Assembly: GCA_022494885.1 (NCBI GenBank)
Contig: JAGVSM010004209.1
Span: 36,096 to 100,095, forward strand
Direction: 5' to 3'
DNA: 64,000 bases
From: Micrasema longulum
Taxonomy: Eukaryota > Arthropoda > Insecta > Trichoptera > Brachycentridae
Shown: piece by piece, positions 54,400 through 64,000 of the stretch
Position numbering within the stretch: the stretch's first letter is position 1
Layout of the letters: each line of letters opens with the position of its first letter
Notes under the pieces: generated by a model
Told to the model about the DNA's origin: nothing
Database searches by the model: none
Seen by the model: the letters and a program-made list of their open reading frames with translations, nothing else
Program-made: the position numbers and the translations under genes

Positions 54400-54745
54400 T
54401 AAATTTGTTGCAACAGAGAGAGAAAACATTTTTTAGAAGGAAATATGGAAGTTTTTCAATTTACAAGGCTTGAGACTTGTCATTGACTGGTTTAAGTGAC
54501 CACTTTATACTCTGTGTAACATTCATCATTCTGGGTTTCATCATGCTGGTTCAAACATCCACATATCCTCTACTCTTCTTTCTGGATCCCTTCTTCCTGT
54601 CTACGAACATTCGGAAATACTGAAAACATTGTTGATTTAACTAACTGGTATAAAAAAAGTATGAAAATTGGAAAAGCGTTCTCAGGCGTTGTCTAGTAGG
54701 TGAAATAGTTCAACCAGATGAACTATAAAAAAATATTGACTTAAG
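54400..54745. repeat. Family R, fold-back copy
   Basis: First part inverse (ttgttgcaacagagagagaa, gaaggaaatatggaag, cttgtcattgactggtttaa, gtgaccactttatactctgt, gtaacattcatcattctg). Second part direct (ggttcaaacatccacatatc, ttcctgtctacgaacattcg, ttctcaggcgttgtctagta, gtgaaatagttcaaccagat). The junction is near 54540. It immediately follows the GAA tail of the LINE at 53580. Confidence 0.6.
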
Positions 54746-54835
54746 ATTATACTATGTACCACTGAATTTTAGACTTGAAATGTCTTTTTTTACTATTAGA
54801 ATAAATATAGTTTTATATGTGTAAAATATAACCAG

Positions 54836-55130
54836 AAACCTGGTCGAGTATTTTCGACTTGATGGCAACTATCTGGTGAAAATCTTGGAAAAAAAAATCA
54901 AGTGGAGATAAGTCCACCTCGTAGTATAGTGGTGAGAGCGTTCATTTTCCTTGCTTGGGGTAGGATAAGTATGAATATAAAAAAGGAAAAACGGTTTGAG
55001 AGACAAACGTAAAGCTAATCACATTTCTCTCATGTAATGAATTATTGAAATCCGATGCATCTGGTTTACTAAAGCAGTGCTCTATGCACCAGTGGCTGTG
55101 GAAAAGGTAATGTTGATGATGATAGTTTGA
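54836..55130 (+). mobile_element. SINE A copy with shared upstream segment
   Basis: SINE A starts near 54913 (cacctcgtagtatagtggtg, then agagcgttcattttccttgc), with a damaged box B, and ends ctatgcaccagtggctg with a gttgatgatgatag tail. The 75 bp before it (cgagtattttcgacttgatg, gcaactatctggtgaaaatc) recur before the SINE A at 11858 (gaacatttttgacttaatgg, ctactttcaggtgaaaatcc). Confidence 0.6.
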
Positions 55131-56065
55131 TGTTTTTATAAGATAAATACTGCTTGTTAGTTTCTCAGTGGTGCACCAGTTTTAGGGTAATAAGTTCTGT
55201 TTTTTTGAGGATCAAAAAGATCTCCTGTCAGGTCTCGTCGTCAGCGAAGCACACGAAGTCTTTGGCAAAAACTGTCTCTCTCTGCGGTGGCCAATCTGGC
55301 TTTAGCATAAAAATGCGGCCTCATGATTTATGAACAACATTGCTGCTGCGAGACCGATTTTAATTACGGATTGATACGGTCAGATCTACCGAGCGCCATT
55401 AGTAATATATATTAACAATCTGTCCAGAGACATACCTAATATACAAGCTTTATTTTGTTGTCGCATCGTCATGTTGTGTAAATATGTGGCAGCCATCTTG
55501 TGACGTAGGGGAGGTCCGAGAAATACGGACCAGTGAATAATTTTGACAAGATAAATTTACGCAATTTTCTTTATTTTAATAGGTGTATACCGCTGTCATA
55601 AGAAAAAATGATATTTTTTTGTCAAAAATCACAAAATGAGTTAAATGTCAGGTAATTTTCTTAAATAAAATTAGCTCAATTTACTATATTGTAATAAGCA
55701 GTTTCAGTACGAAAAACGATATAATGTACTATTTCAGTATTTTTACCTAAGAATAGCCGTCGAGACAAAAACGCTCGTCCAGGGTTCTGATACAATTTCA
55801 CACACATAAAACTGTCAAGCATTAAAACGACGAATTCTTTGTACAGTATTTTTATTACAGCTACGTAAACTATCGTATGTTGAAAACGTCGACTTTTCAA
55901 GAGAGCTGTTTAAAGTTTTTTTTGTTCACCTAAGTTACGATTCTTAAGCTATTCATTTGAATTTTGAATTACACTTGCAACATTTCTGTGTTTTCGAATG
56001 ACATTTGAAAAGTATGTCTACTATCAACATTTTTTTTAATCTTCGGTGTTCCGATTTTATACTTA
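55131..56065. other. No feature recognised
   Basis: 55200-55330 is less AT-rich, with CG-containing words (ctcgtcgtcagcgaagc), but has no motif in any frame. The minus frame 55676-55900 shows no motif. Confidence 0.35.
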
Positions 56066-56194
56066 TACCCGTATGCAGAGACAAACCTTAAGGTGGGGAA
56101 AGTACATTATATTGTCTTCACCTTCATGTTATTATCAGCATTTGAGATTAGAATGTACTTTCCTCACCTTAAGTTTTGTCTCTGCATACGGGTA
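56066..56194. mobile_element. 129-bp hairpin MITE, PIF/Harbinger-like
   Basis: tacccgtatgcagagacaaa, ccttaaggtggggaaagtac, at (56066-56107) is mirrored by atgtactttcctcaccttaa, gttttgtctctgcatacggg, ta (56153-56194): 42-bp arms with two or three mismatches over a 45-base loop. Both sides carry tta (56063-56065, 56195-56197). A 3-bp TWA duplication is the mark of PIF/Harbinger elements. No coding capacity; a frame at 56093-56290 is a shadow. If transcribed it would fold like a long hairpin RNA. Confidence 0.75.
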
Positions 56195-56797
56195 TTAGAG
56201 TATATACGTGGATTCTCGAGGACTAAAATTAAGTTTTTTTTGTATCACATACTTTTTGACCTCTTAAATAATTATTTCTGGACGATTTAAACAATTATAA
56301 AAAACATTATAATATTTATGTGTGTAAAGTACACGGGATAACGTGAGCTCTGACGGCATAATTAATTGACGAAATGAGTGGATGATGGCGGTGTGTCAGA
56401 AATTTTTGAAAATGCACTTTTTTACATGAATAAAAATTTTATGTTTAACCCATTCACATAAAGCCAACTACAACATAAAAAAGTTACAGAAAATTGTTTT
56501 TGAGGGCGAATGAAGGTTTTATTTTAATTGTAATAGTACCGGTGTTCAAAACTTTAGCCCGATATATCTCTGTTTTTTGTCTTTGTTTACATAACACCTT
56601 CATACACTCATGTCTTCAATAGTAACTGATATATGCTATAAGTAGCGCTGGGTGCGCCTCCACTCAACACAGTCGTTTGTGTTAATACCATTGTTTACGG
56701 CGCATGTTCGCAAAACATACGATTTTTACGGGAAATTTGTTTTTATTTGTAGAAGTTTTAACACATATTGACTTAAGAAAAAAGCACAGACCTATAC
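56195..56797. other. AT-rich sequence, no feature seen
   Basis: Nothing supported. Confidence 0.45.
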
Positions 56798-57845
56798 TCT
56801 GAAAAATACTAATAGCATATGGGATGCCTATAAGACTAGTCGAACTTATCAAAGTCCTTCACTCAAATAGCGAATGCCGAATCAGAATCAACGATGTTGT
56901 CACAGATTGGTTTGAGGTTACCAAGGGAGTTCGGCAAGGTTACGTCATTGCACCGTTCCTTATTATAATCTTCATGGACTTCATCTTAAGGAAGTCAATT
57001 CCACTAGATCGAGGAATAGTCATCTTCTCCGCCCGAAAACTCAGCGACCTAGAGTATGCCGATGATGCGGTTATAATTGACGATTCAGTCAGAGGTGTTC
57101 AGGCCACTGTAAATAGCCTAAATAGGTACTCCGCATGCATGGGTATAAAAATCAATATTGCAAAAACCCATGCACTGAGTAACATTTCATGCCTTGATGT
57201 GCTAAATCCCCTGACTCTCTGAAGTCATCGAAAGGGTCGAGAGTTTCAAATATCTGGGAGTATATGTTACGGAAAATGGCAGATTTAAAAAAGAACTGAC
57301 AGTGCGGCTAGGAATAGCAGGCACCACATTCAATAGTATGAAGGCTGTCTGGAGATTGGATATTTATTTACTCAGTAAAAATCAAATGCCGCCTATATAA
57401 CGCCTGCATAACACCTGTTCTCCTCTACGGATACGAATCGTGGCACCTCACTAGGGCCCAAAGCAGAAAAATTCTGAGTTTTGAGAATAGGTATCTCAGA
57501 AAAATATCGGGTGTTTGGTGGTTTGACTTTGTGAGGAATGAAGTAATTAGAGAACGGACGTAGCAAACTCCAGTGACAACTGTCATCAAGCGGAGGCGAT
57601 ACGGTTGGCTTAGCCATGTGCTGCGGATGCTTCCCGAGAACCTTAACCACGCTTGCCTACTTTACAAGGCATCGGGTTCTCGACGTCCTGGACGTCCGCT
57701 GCTGACTGTTCATCGGCAGTTCATGTCAGAACTACGGGACGTGAACCTGACTTGAGAGGATGGACAGGAGTTGGCAGCCGACAGAGATGCTTATAGAATC
57801 TTTGTGGAAACCATATGCTTCTAGGGAGCGGACATGGAATAATTA
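56798..57845 (+). mobile_element. RTE-like LINE, RT domain to 3' end
   Basis: Reads KILIAYGMPIRLVELIKVLH, RIRINDVVTDWFEVTKGVRQ, GYVIAPFLIIIFMDFILRKS, LEYADDAVIIDDSVRGVQAT (YADD at 57055-57066), MGIKINIAKTHA, VESFKYLGVYVTENGRFKKE, then with shifts NACITPVLLYGYESWHLTRA, KILSFENRYLRKISGVWWFD, RRYGWLSHVLRMLPENLNHA, SRRPGRPLLTVHRQFMSELR. VRQG..+AP..F.I..D is RT domain 5; YADD is the catalytic box. At least two frameshifts and one stop. Endonuclease and the first RT half missing. Sister copies: 53580 and 26957-28140. Confidence 0.85.
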
Positions 57846-57849
57846 ATGA

Positions 57850-58137
57850 ATGAAGGGATTTGAAGTTTAAATTCATCAATTCAATTACTCTTATTAAATG
57901 ACCCTTTACTTATCTACTCTGTTGTGTCAATCAATATTTCCGCATGCGCAATAAAATTTTAGAGAAATTAACAGATTTATTTTTTTTACCTTACATTTGT
58001 GTTATAATTATATTTTTTCCCATCGTGCAACATTACACGGCGGCACCACGAATGGACAATGGGAATTATAGGACATAGTCCAATGTATTCAAATATGATT
58101 ATATGCTCCTTCTGGACTATTCATAATTCTATGTAGC
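57850..58137. mobile_element. Second copy of the 9-bp-duplication TIR element, one end
   Basis: Inverse of about 5160-5450: cctttacttatctactctgt, gtcaatcaatatttccgc, aataaaattttagagaaat, ttacatttgtgttataatta, tatgctccttctggactatt, cataattctat. The outer end ttctggactattcataattc matches the TIR with one change. The other end is missing, so no duplication can be read. It lies directly between two LINE pieces. Confidence 0.7.
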
Positions 58138-58147
58138 TGCCATTAAT

Positions 58148-58440
58148 TTATGAAGCCCCTAGTATCTCAAAACGTACATGTGAGACAGCACAAGTTGAGA
58201 TGGACTGGACATTTTTAAGAATGCTAAATGCGCGGGTACCTAAGAAACTCATGACCGAACATCCGAAGGATAGAAAAGGGATTGAACGACCTAGGCTGAG
58301 GTATGAGGATGACATAAAGAAAGCAGCTTCTACAAGTTGGAAGACGGCGGCTGAGGACAGGCCGAGTTGGCAGCGAAAGGTGAAGGATGGCAAGCCTCAA
58401 TTAGGACTGCAGCGCCATCGAAGAAAAATATAATATTCTA
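58148..58440 (+). mobile_element. RTE-like LINE C-terminal end, sister of 42579
   Basis: An open frame reads FLRMLNARVPKKLMTEHPKD, RPRLRYEDDIKKAASTSWKT, AAEDRPSWQRKVKDGKPQLG, LQRHRRKI. At DNA level acggcggctgaggaca, agttgg, gcgaaag and gcagcgccatcg match 43440-43515 (acggcggctgaggaca, agttgg, gcgaaag, gtagcgccaccg). Upstream text to 58148 has the same register with some loss. Confidence 0.75.
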
Positions 58441-58987
58441 CACAAACGTACTTTTCATACATGAGCACGTACAAATATTCAATCTGTCCATATAACACGG
58501 ACTCTCTTGATATTTTTTTATCGCCGGCCTTGTGCATTGCAATATTTCAGCCATTAATATGCACGAAGCAAACGTTAAATTGTTAGCTCGAGATTACTTG
58601 CAATGAAAAATGCATTCATATGTTATGTCTGGACGCCGATGATCTAATTCACATATAAACTGCATCATAAAAATGTCATTTCAACTCACATTGTGCATTT
58701 TTGCTCGAGCTCTGTACATAACTTAAATGAAAAATATACATACGTTTGTAATAATTAATATTTAATTACAAGAATTTTATCTTATAAATCATAAAAATAA
58801 ATTTATCATTTATTAAATACTTTGAAATGCCATTGGTATGTTCTGAAAAAAATATTCCAATACGTTAAACTAAACTTTAAATGTAATTTTATCTGTCCTG
58901 TGTACTAATTCTGTAATTGAAGATTTTATGTGGAATTGAATTTTGTAAATGTTTTTGGCTTATTTTTTCTGAATTGAAAATAAAATA
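58441..58987. other. AT-rich sequence, no feature seen
   Basis: Nothing supported. Confidence 0.45.
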
Positions 58988-59185
58988 TAGAATCGGGTTG
59001 TGGTCCTGCGGCTAGTGTTGCGGACTCACGGATCAGAGGTCCGATGTTGACCTCTGACCCCAACTTGATTTCCATTTTCTTATAGTGAGATATTTAGAAT
59101 TTATTGAAAATGGCCACCAAAATTTAAATATTTAGTTAAATTATAAGAACGCTAATATTTATTTTTGTCAATTAAAAAAATAAAT
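58988..59185 (+). mobile_element. SINE B, full length with altered box B
   Basis: cgggttgtggtcctgcggct, gttgcggactcacggatcag, aggtccgatgttgacctctg, accccaacttgatttccatt, then gaaaatggccaccaaaattt, aaatatttagttaaattata, agaacgctaatattta and an A-rich tail. Box B is changed: gacctctg stands where ggttcaaacc is expected, forming a small inverted pair with cagaggtc just upstream. The promoter is therefore broken. Confidence 0.8.
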
Positions 59186-59636
59186 AATAAGTTAGTTTGC
59201 CATGAGGTACTTTTTCATACAGTGAATAAGTGGGATTTTTCTGATACTAAAAACATGGACCATTAACCGTCTTTTCCTTTGAAGATTATTTATAGGAAAC
59301 CTTAAAATATTTTCAAAATTGATTTAAGCTGTGAAAAAAGTAAAACAGAACTGCAGTTTACCTAACTTTTAATTATTATTCGATTCAATGCAGGCTCCGA
59401 CATTTACAATAAAAATGGTAATACGTATTCTGCCGTCATTTTGATATTTTGTTAAAAACAGATTCGGAATCACGAATAAAAGATTTTTATCTTAGTTTTA
59501 CTCACGTATCAATATCTCATCAAGACCCACAAAATCTAGGAAGTAAAACTGCAGTACCTAGATTATCAGTTTATAATTATCTTTAATTTAGTTTTATTTA
59601 AGTTAAATTTATCTTTAAAATTCAAATGTTAATCTT
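59186..59636. other. AT-rich sequence, no feature seen
   Basis: Nothing supported. Confidence 0.45.
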
Positions 59637-59730
59637 TATATATATAATTTCTCTGTACGTGTGATGTCACCGTACTCCTCCTAAACGGCTTAATCGATTT
59701 ACGTCCGGTTTTCAGAAAAATATAGATCTT
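59637..59730 (+). repeat. TATATA-led repeat-like segment
   Basis: tatatatataatttctctgt, acgtgtgatgtcaccgtact, cctcctaaacggcttaatcg, atttacg. The wording resembles a repeat segment common in insect genomes (tatata, then a short GC-richer text with cctcc.aaacggct..atcgatt). I recall that type as belonging to DNA transposons but cannot name it. There is no second copy in this window. Confidence 0.35.
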
Positions 59731-60645
59731 TGCGCTCTGCGTGTTCGTAGATATTAAAATCTTCAATCGAATATGTAAAAAAAGAATTTAGGAGCATAAA
59801 TGTTTAATTCATCGATCTTCCAGGGTTGCATTCGAGTAGAATGCATTTGCAAAAAAAAATTAAAGATATTGTTTTTTTGTGCATAAAAAAAGTTTGTTTT
59901 TGAATGTTTACAAACAACATTTGTTTTTTGTGGATCTTATCAGATTTTTTCCTTAAATTCCTTATAATTTTTACCGATTTATATCTTTTTATTGAATTTT
60001 TGGTGACACTAAAATAATATTAAATTTAATGCATTTTAAAAAATTGTATTTCTACGTGAGTACACCCCTTTGTTGGTGAGACGACCGGAGTTTGACGTTT
60101 ACAAAAAGAATTCCATATTTGAAAAAATATTTTTTTATGTTTTGGAATTCAACCGTAAACAAGTACCTACTTAAATTCAATATTTTTTTGATATTGTCAA
60201 TTTTTAGTTTTGGAATTTCATCACAAACAAATATCTAGGTACCCACTAATCAATGAAAAGTCTTTTGCCAACGTTTGGGCAGAACAACGTCTGTCGGGTC
60301 CGCTTACTATAAAAATATATTTTTTTTTTGTATTTTCCTTTCTTTTGATACATGGCATGTAATTATGACATGCATAGTATTGAAGCTACAACAAAAAATA
60401 TTGTTTTCTTTTATCGCGTTTTTTCTCAGAAATCTAACTGAGATACTGCACTCTTCATACGGAGGGCAGTATTCGAAAGGACTTTTTTTTTTACTTATGG
60501 TAATCGGCATATCGTTCTTATTGTTATTTAAAAAAAATAAAATATTATTGAATTTCAATAAGTGCACATATATATATGCCTACATAGAAATTAACTACTT
60601 CTACAAAGCAAATAGTACCAATACAGAACCGAAATAATGCCATAC
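59731..60645. other. AT-rich region with a short local duplication
   Basis: 60125-60245: ttttggaattcaaccgtaaa, caagtacctac and ttttggaatttcatcacaaa, caaatatctaggtacc are tandem relatives about 80 bp apart. The plus frame 60275-60637 (120 codons) is Phe/Leu/Lys-rich with no motif and overlaps a minus frame; not called. Confidence 0.4.
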
Positions 60646-60949
60646 CGTCGCAACAGTTCGTTTTTGTCCATCAGACCAAAACACAAATTTGCAGAAATAG
60701 GGCTTGAAAATTGTTTTTTTACGAAATAGGCTTATAATGACCACAACTCAAGACAAAACGCTGCTAAGAACAGACGTTTACAACACACGTTTAAAACAAA
60801 CAGTTTTAAAAAAAACATATTAAATTTATAAATAAAGACTTTTTCAGAACTCCCGTAAACTAAACTCAATTTTGTTCAAAATGGTCACTGTACACTTAAC
60901 TAAATTTCGTTAAGAATGGTCTATTGGACAAAAACGAACTTAAGCGACG
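60646..60949. mobile_element. 304-bp TIR DNA transposon with 4-bp duplication, clean copy
   Basis: Left cgtcgcaacagttcgttttt, gtccatcagacc; right, inverted, cgtcgcttaagttcgttttt, gtccaat. The 24-bp arms differ at two positions. atac stands on both sides (60642-60645 and 60950-60953). The inside (aaacacaaatttgcagaaat, aataaagactttttcagaac) matches the two parts of the interrupted copy at 27218-27842. Non-coding. Confidence 0.75.
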
Positions 60950-60974
60950 ATACGTGAATAAGGAAGTCAACCAA

Positions 60975-61050
60975 CTAATTATAGGTAGATTAAATGTTAC
61001 ACAGTGTGTGAAGTGGTTAATTTACCTAGCCAATGACCATCATATACGAT
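60975..61050 (+). repeat. Family R fragment, left end
   Basis: ggtagattaaatgttacaca, gtgtgtgaagtgg, ctagccaatgacc follow the family. A further trace lies at 61285-61345 (aagctctgtaattgctcaga, atatctat, catctttgtt). The microsatellite at 61060 lies between. Confidence 0.5.
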
Positions 61051-61059
61051 CCCACTTAC

Positions 61060-61165
61060 TATTTAATGATGCTCACACTTACACACACCTGAACACTTAC
61101 TCCGACACTTATACACATGAACACACATCTACACTTACTCTCATACAAATACACATAAACACACC
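61060..61165. repeat. Degenerate ACAC microsatellite
   Basis: Interrupted ca/acact/acaca steps over about 100 bp, between two family R traces. Its plus-strand frame (Thr/His-rich, within 60924-61187) is a by-product. Confidence 0.85.
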
Positions 61166-61492
61166 CATTTGTTGTAACACAATTTAATAATATGTATGGT
61201 TCTTATTGAGAAACTTCGCTGGTCTGTCTTTAAACCGTATTTAAAAAAATATTGTTTGTTTCTTTAAAATAAATAAAAAAATAAGCTCTGTAATTGCTCA
61301 GATATCTATATTCTCAATGGTTTCATCTTTGTTAAAAAGATATTAAATGTTTTACTTAATTAATTTGTAAGATAATAATCATAGTCAAATATAGTATTAA
61401 CACCACAACACTTCTATGTACTCCAATTCTATTGTAAACACTTATCATTTTTTATAAGATTTACACTGTGGTTTTTTTTATGTACACATCAA
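61166..61492. other. AT-rich sequence with a family R trace
   Basis: Family R words at 61285-61345; otherwise nothing. Confidence 0.4.
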
Positions 61493-61820
61493 TTACTTAT
61501 ATGTATATTCACTACTTGCTAACGTTAGATTAAATAAATAATATTTTATTTTATTTTCCTGAAGGCATTCATTATTCCTTATAAGACTGTTACCTTTTAG
61601 AAGCTGTGGTATTACACAAACAATTGAAGGTGATTCTGGTAAAATCATACTCAAGCCAGATAAATCTTGCTCAATAAAGATTAAGTCACCCAGAAGTGGA
61701 TATAACATGAAAGTGTTGGTAGAGCCTGGAGCCACGAAGTTTGATCCATAGTCCGCTTCCTCGGTAGTAATAGTAATGATAAGGAAGATCACGAAGCCTG
61801 GGGCATTACAGTCTAGAAAC
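61493..61820 (-). other. Unassigned minus-strand frame, protein-like in part
   Basis: The minus strand is open from about 61820 (no start; the first ATG is at 61792) to a stop at 61493. It includes EEADYGSNFVAPGSTNTFML, YPLLGDLIFIEQDLSGLSMI, LPESPSIVCVIPQLLKGNSL. This part is balanced and not AT-noise; the last 20 codons (KIKYYLFNLTLASSEYTYK) are. There is no cysteine pattern, signal or domain that I know. It might be an old exon or a transposon scrap. Not recognised. Confidence 0.25.
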
Positions 61821-62504
61821 GTGCAATCCTTTTAATATGAAAATACCCGGAACTTTTTCTAAAATAAGTCATTAAAATACATTGGTTACGTTTAAGGAAT
61901 AGCGCCATTGTTGGCCGAGTATCATTTCTCTGATCACTGGATTGGTGTACAGAGTCTATGATTTAATGGCACTGCGCACGGACTGAATTCTTCAAATATA
62001 ATAAATTAATTGATGAAATCGAGCTGTTTTATGTAGAAGTTGCAGCTCGTGAAACTGTAGTGTAATATTCCACTTGGAATCTTCAGTCGATATGCCATTT
62101 CATATTTATCTGAATAGTACCAAATATATTAAATCAGATTTTTTTGTCTTTCACTGATTAGTTTCTTATGTGTTTTCCGTATGATACAGTTGTGTTAGCC
62201 AATTTTAAAAAAAAAAAACATGAATTTAAACCTTTTTTTAAAATGGCGGTAATGAAAAGCATAAATTATATTTTAAATCGAATTGGATAGACGAGAATAT
62301 GGATGAAAACAGAATTTTGATTCAGTTTAATTTAATTGGTTAAGTCCTATAGGAAATTGGTGACAAAAAATGTTTTCTTACACGAGGTAAAAATTAGAGC
62401 ATTTAATTGTATGGCGAAGTTTCTATAAAATGTATGAGAAAATTATTTGAATAAAAACGAACTACTTTAAATTACGTCACAAGTTCTTATGAATCAACCA
62501 ATGA
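61821..62504. other. AT-rich sequence, no feature seen
   Basis: Nothing supported. Confidence 0.45.
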
Positions 62505-62590
62505 TAGAGTGTTATGATATATTTCCGGTTTCAGGAAAGCCAACTGACTAATCACGACAACTCACTAAGAGAACTTGTAATGTCACGCAC
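62505..62590 (+). repeat. Short repeat shared with 52435-52520
   Basis: See the partner entry; tttccggtttcaggaaagcc and aactgactaatca are the anchor words. Same orientation as the partner. Confidence 0.5.
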
Positions 62591-63387
62591 GGAGTAATTT
62601 AAAAAATACATAACTTGATAATACGACACATAAAACTAAAAAATATTTTTTTGGCTTAATTTGATAATCCTATATCCGATGTCATAGTGTAAATAATGTA
62701 TTAAAATCCAGAGATTGGATAACTTGAATTTTACAGCACTGCAATTTTAAAAGAAATTCCAGATGAAGATATTTATTTCAGTAAAAATAAATAAACCTTT
62801 TTTTTTGGCTATTTAAACCTCGCTACTGGGGTGTTCTAGCCAGTGGCGTATTAAATTATTTTTCTGGCATATTATAACATTTTTATGTAAGTAAGGTATG
62901 TACAAGTTGATATGTTAGTATCTAATATTATACCCACGTCGTATTTATAACTGAATTCCATTAATTACAATATATATTATTTACACAAATTTTTCCATGC
63001 ATGTTTGATGGGTGAGGACAGGAGATTTATGAAATTAGTAAGGAGTAAAATGTTTAAAAACATTTTTGCGGCATCCAAAATAGCATGGTTTAGATCTTTT
63101 TCCTCAAGCTGACATTCGTGTTCGAGTCCCGGACATGGATTTTAAACATATGAGAACCATTGGAGCAGTGTTAAATGGGTATTCTGCATATGGAAGATAT
63201 CTAAAACATGTTCAGAATCACTTCGGAGTACCAAGGTTTTTTCATTACATTTGTGATAAGATGGAAAATATGTTTTAATTTTTCCCACAATGAGGAAGCT
63301 AAGTAATTTTTTCATTTCTTTTTTATTTGCTTAAAAACTCTTAAACTATACCAAATAGAAACAAATAAATAATTATGAATCTTATTA
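62591..63387. other. AT-rich; possible decayed SINE A head
   Basis: 63060-63150 contains tgttcgagtcccggacatgg, attttaaa after a stretch that could be a worn tRNA-like head, as in SINE A (ttcgattcccgacatggttg). The rest of the family body is not seen. Confidence 0.3.
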
Positions 63388-63460
63388 TGAGCCAGAAATT
63401 TTGAACGCTTTTATTCTATGCAATCAAAAGAGATTCTCTAACGAATTATTACTCTGAAAT
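63388..63460 (+). repeat. Short repeat shared with 32760-32832
   Basis: ttttgaacgcttttattcta, tgcaatc, gattctctaacgaattatta. Same orientation as the partner at 32760. Unclassified. Confidence 0.5.
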
Positions 63461-64000
63461 ATCAACGCAGTGTTTATTGTTGAAATTTTTTTTATTAACC
63501 CTATCTGTAGGTACAATGAAGTACAAACGATTGTCCGCCTGATAGTGTTTTGATTAGTGTCCCAGATTCGATTAATGAGTTAATTGAAATTTCATAAAAA
63601 ATATCATGTTTATGAGGAAGTTCGATGATTTTTTTCCATTTGTTTATTTGTCAATATACAATTCAACTAAGCAAATTAAAAAATGTATTTATTGAATGTA
63701 TCGTATTATCAGCACTATGATTTTTTAAAGTTTTGTATTTTTGAAATTACTCCGCGTGTGACGTCTCAAGTTCTATTTCCCTTCTTCTTGGTGAGTTCTG
63801 CCGATGAATAAGTTAACTTACCATAAACTGGAAATCTATCACAACCGTCTTATCATTGATTAATTTGGGAGAACTAGTGACGTCGTTCAAAGTAGTTCGT
63901 TTAAAAAAAAAATTCAAGAAACTTCGCCGTACAATTCAATGCTCAAATTTTTACCGCGCGTAAGAATAGATTTTTTTAATATCCAATTTCCCGTAGGGCT
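63461..64000. other. AT-rich sequence, no feature seen
   Basis: Nothing supported to the end of the window. Confidence 0.45.

Noticed and set aside
60275..60637. 120-codon Phe/Leu-rich frame
   Set aside because: Made of poly(T) and AT-rich text, overlaps a minus frame, no motif.
1..64000. CRISPR array, bacterial operon or phage features
   Set aside because: No regularly spaced repeats with unique spacers and no prokaryotic gene layout. The content is eukaryotic mobile DNA.

Overview
This window is AT-rich invertebrate DNA, most likely from an arthropod. The judgement rests on the mix of repeats: tRNA-derived SINEs, Jockey-, RTE- and CR1/L2-type LINE pieces, a Penelope-like element and short hairpin DNA transposons. 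No species or group can be fixed from the sequence alone. I found no convincing host gene, no intact tRNA or rRNA gene and no CRISPR array. Nearly everything recognisable is a dead or truncated mobile element, so this is intergenic or deep intronic sequence. Coordinates of repeat copies were aligned by eye and can be off by several bases.

Layout. 0-10 kb: SINE A and SINE B copies, an orphan Jockey 3' end, a LINE 3' end with a threefold internal repeat (4202-4545), an 849-bp terminal-inverted-repeat (TIR) element with a 9-bp target duplication (5160-6008), and microsatellites. 10-20 kb: SINE C, two SINE A copies, several copies of an unclassified repeat that I call family R, LINE pieces in both orientations, and a Penelope-type non-coding block. 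20-30 kb: the best-preserved LINE, a Jockey-type reverse transcriptase at 23855-25790. It is followed by a three-level nest (LINE, then TIR transposon, then LINE) at 26957-28140, a 586-bp TIR element and a full-length SINE A. 30-40 kb: a Penelope-like GIY-YIG endonuclease remnant, LINE C-termini, two hAT-like MITEs (one cleanly inserted in a SINE B) and SINE D. 40-52 kb: a CR1/L2-type fragment, a fold-back copy of family R, a CpG-rich patch, an RTE-like LINE, an unassigned coding-like stretch, and decayed RT pieces. 52-64 kb: two related RTE-like LINE pieces, a 129-bp hairpin MITE with a 3-bp duplication, a second copy of the 9-bp-duplication element and a clean copy of the 4-bp-duplication element.

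How the parts relate. Four tRNA-derived SINE families (A-D) depend on LINE machinery. SINE A shares a (TGA)n-type tail with an RTE-like LINE in the same window, which makes that LINE a candidate partner. Nested insertions give a relative order: the RTE-like LINE at 26957-28140 is older than the TIR element inside it, which is older than the LINE piece inside that.

Best leads. (1) Family R, a fold-back or tandem repeat of roughly 400 bp with at least ten traces here that I cannot match to a known superfamily. (2) Hammerhead-ribozyme-like motifs in Penelope-type non-coding blocks. (3) Two non-autonomous DNA-transposon insertions whose empty sites can be read directly. (4) An unassigned coding-like stretch at 46785-47066.
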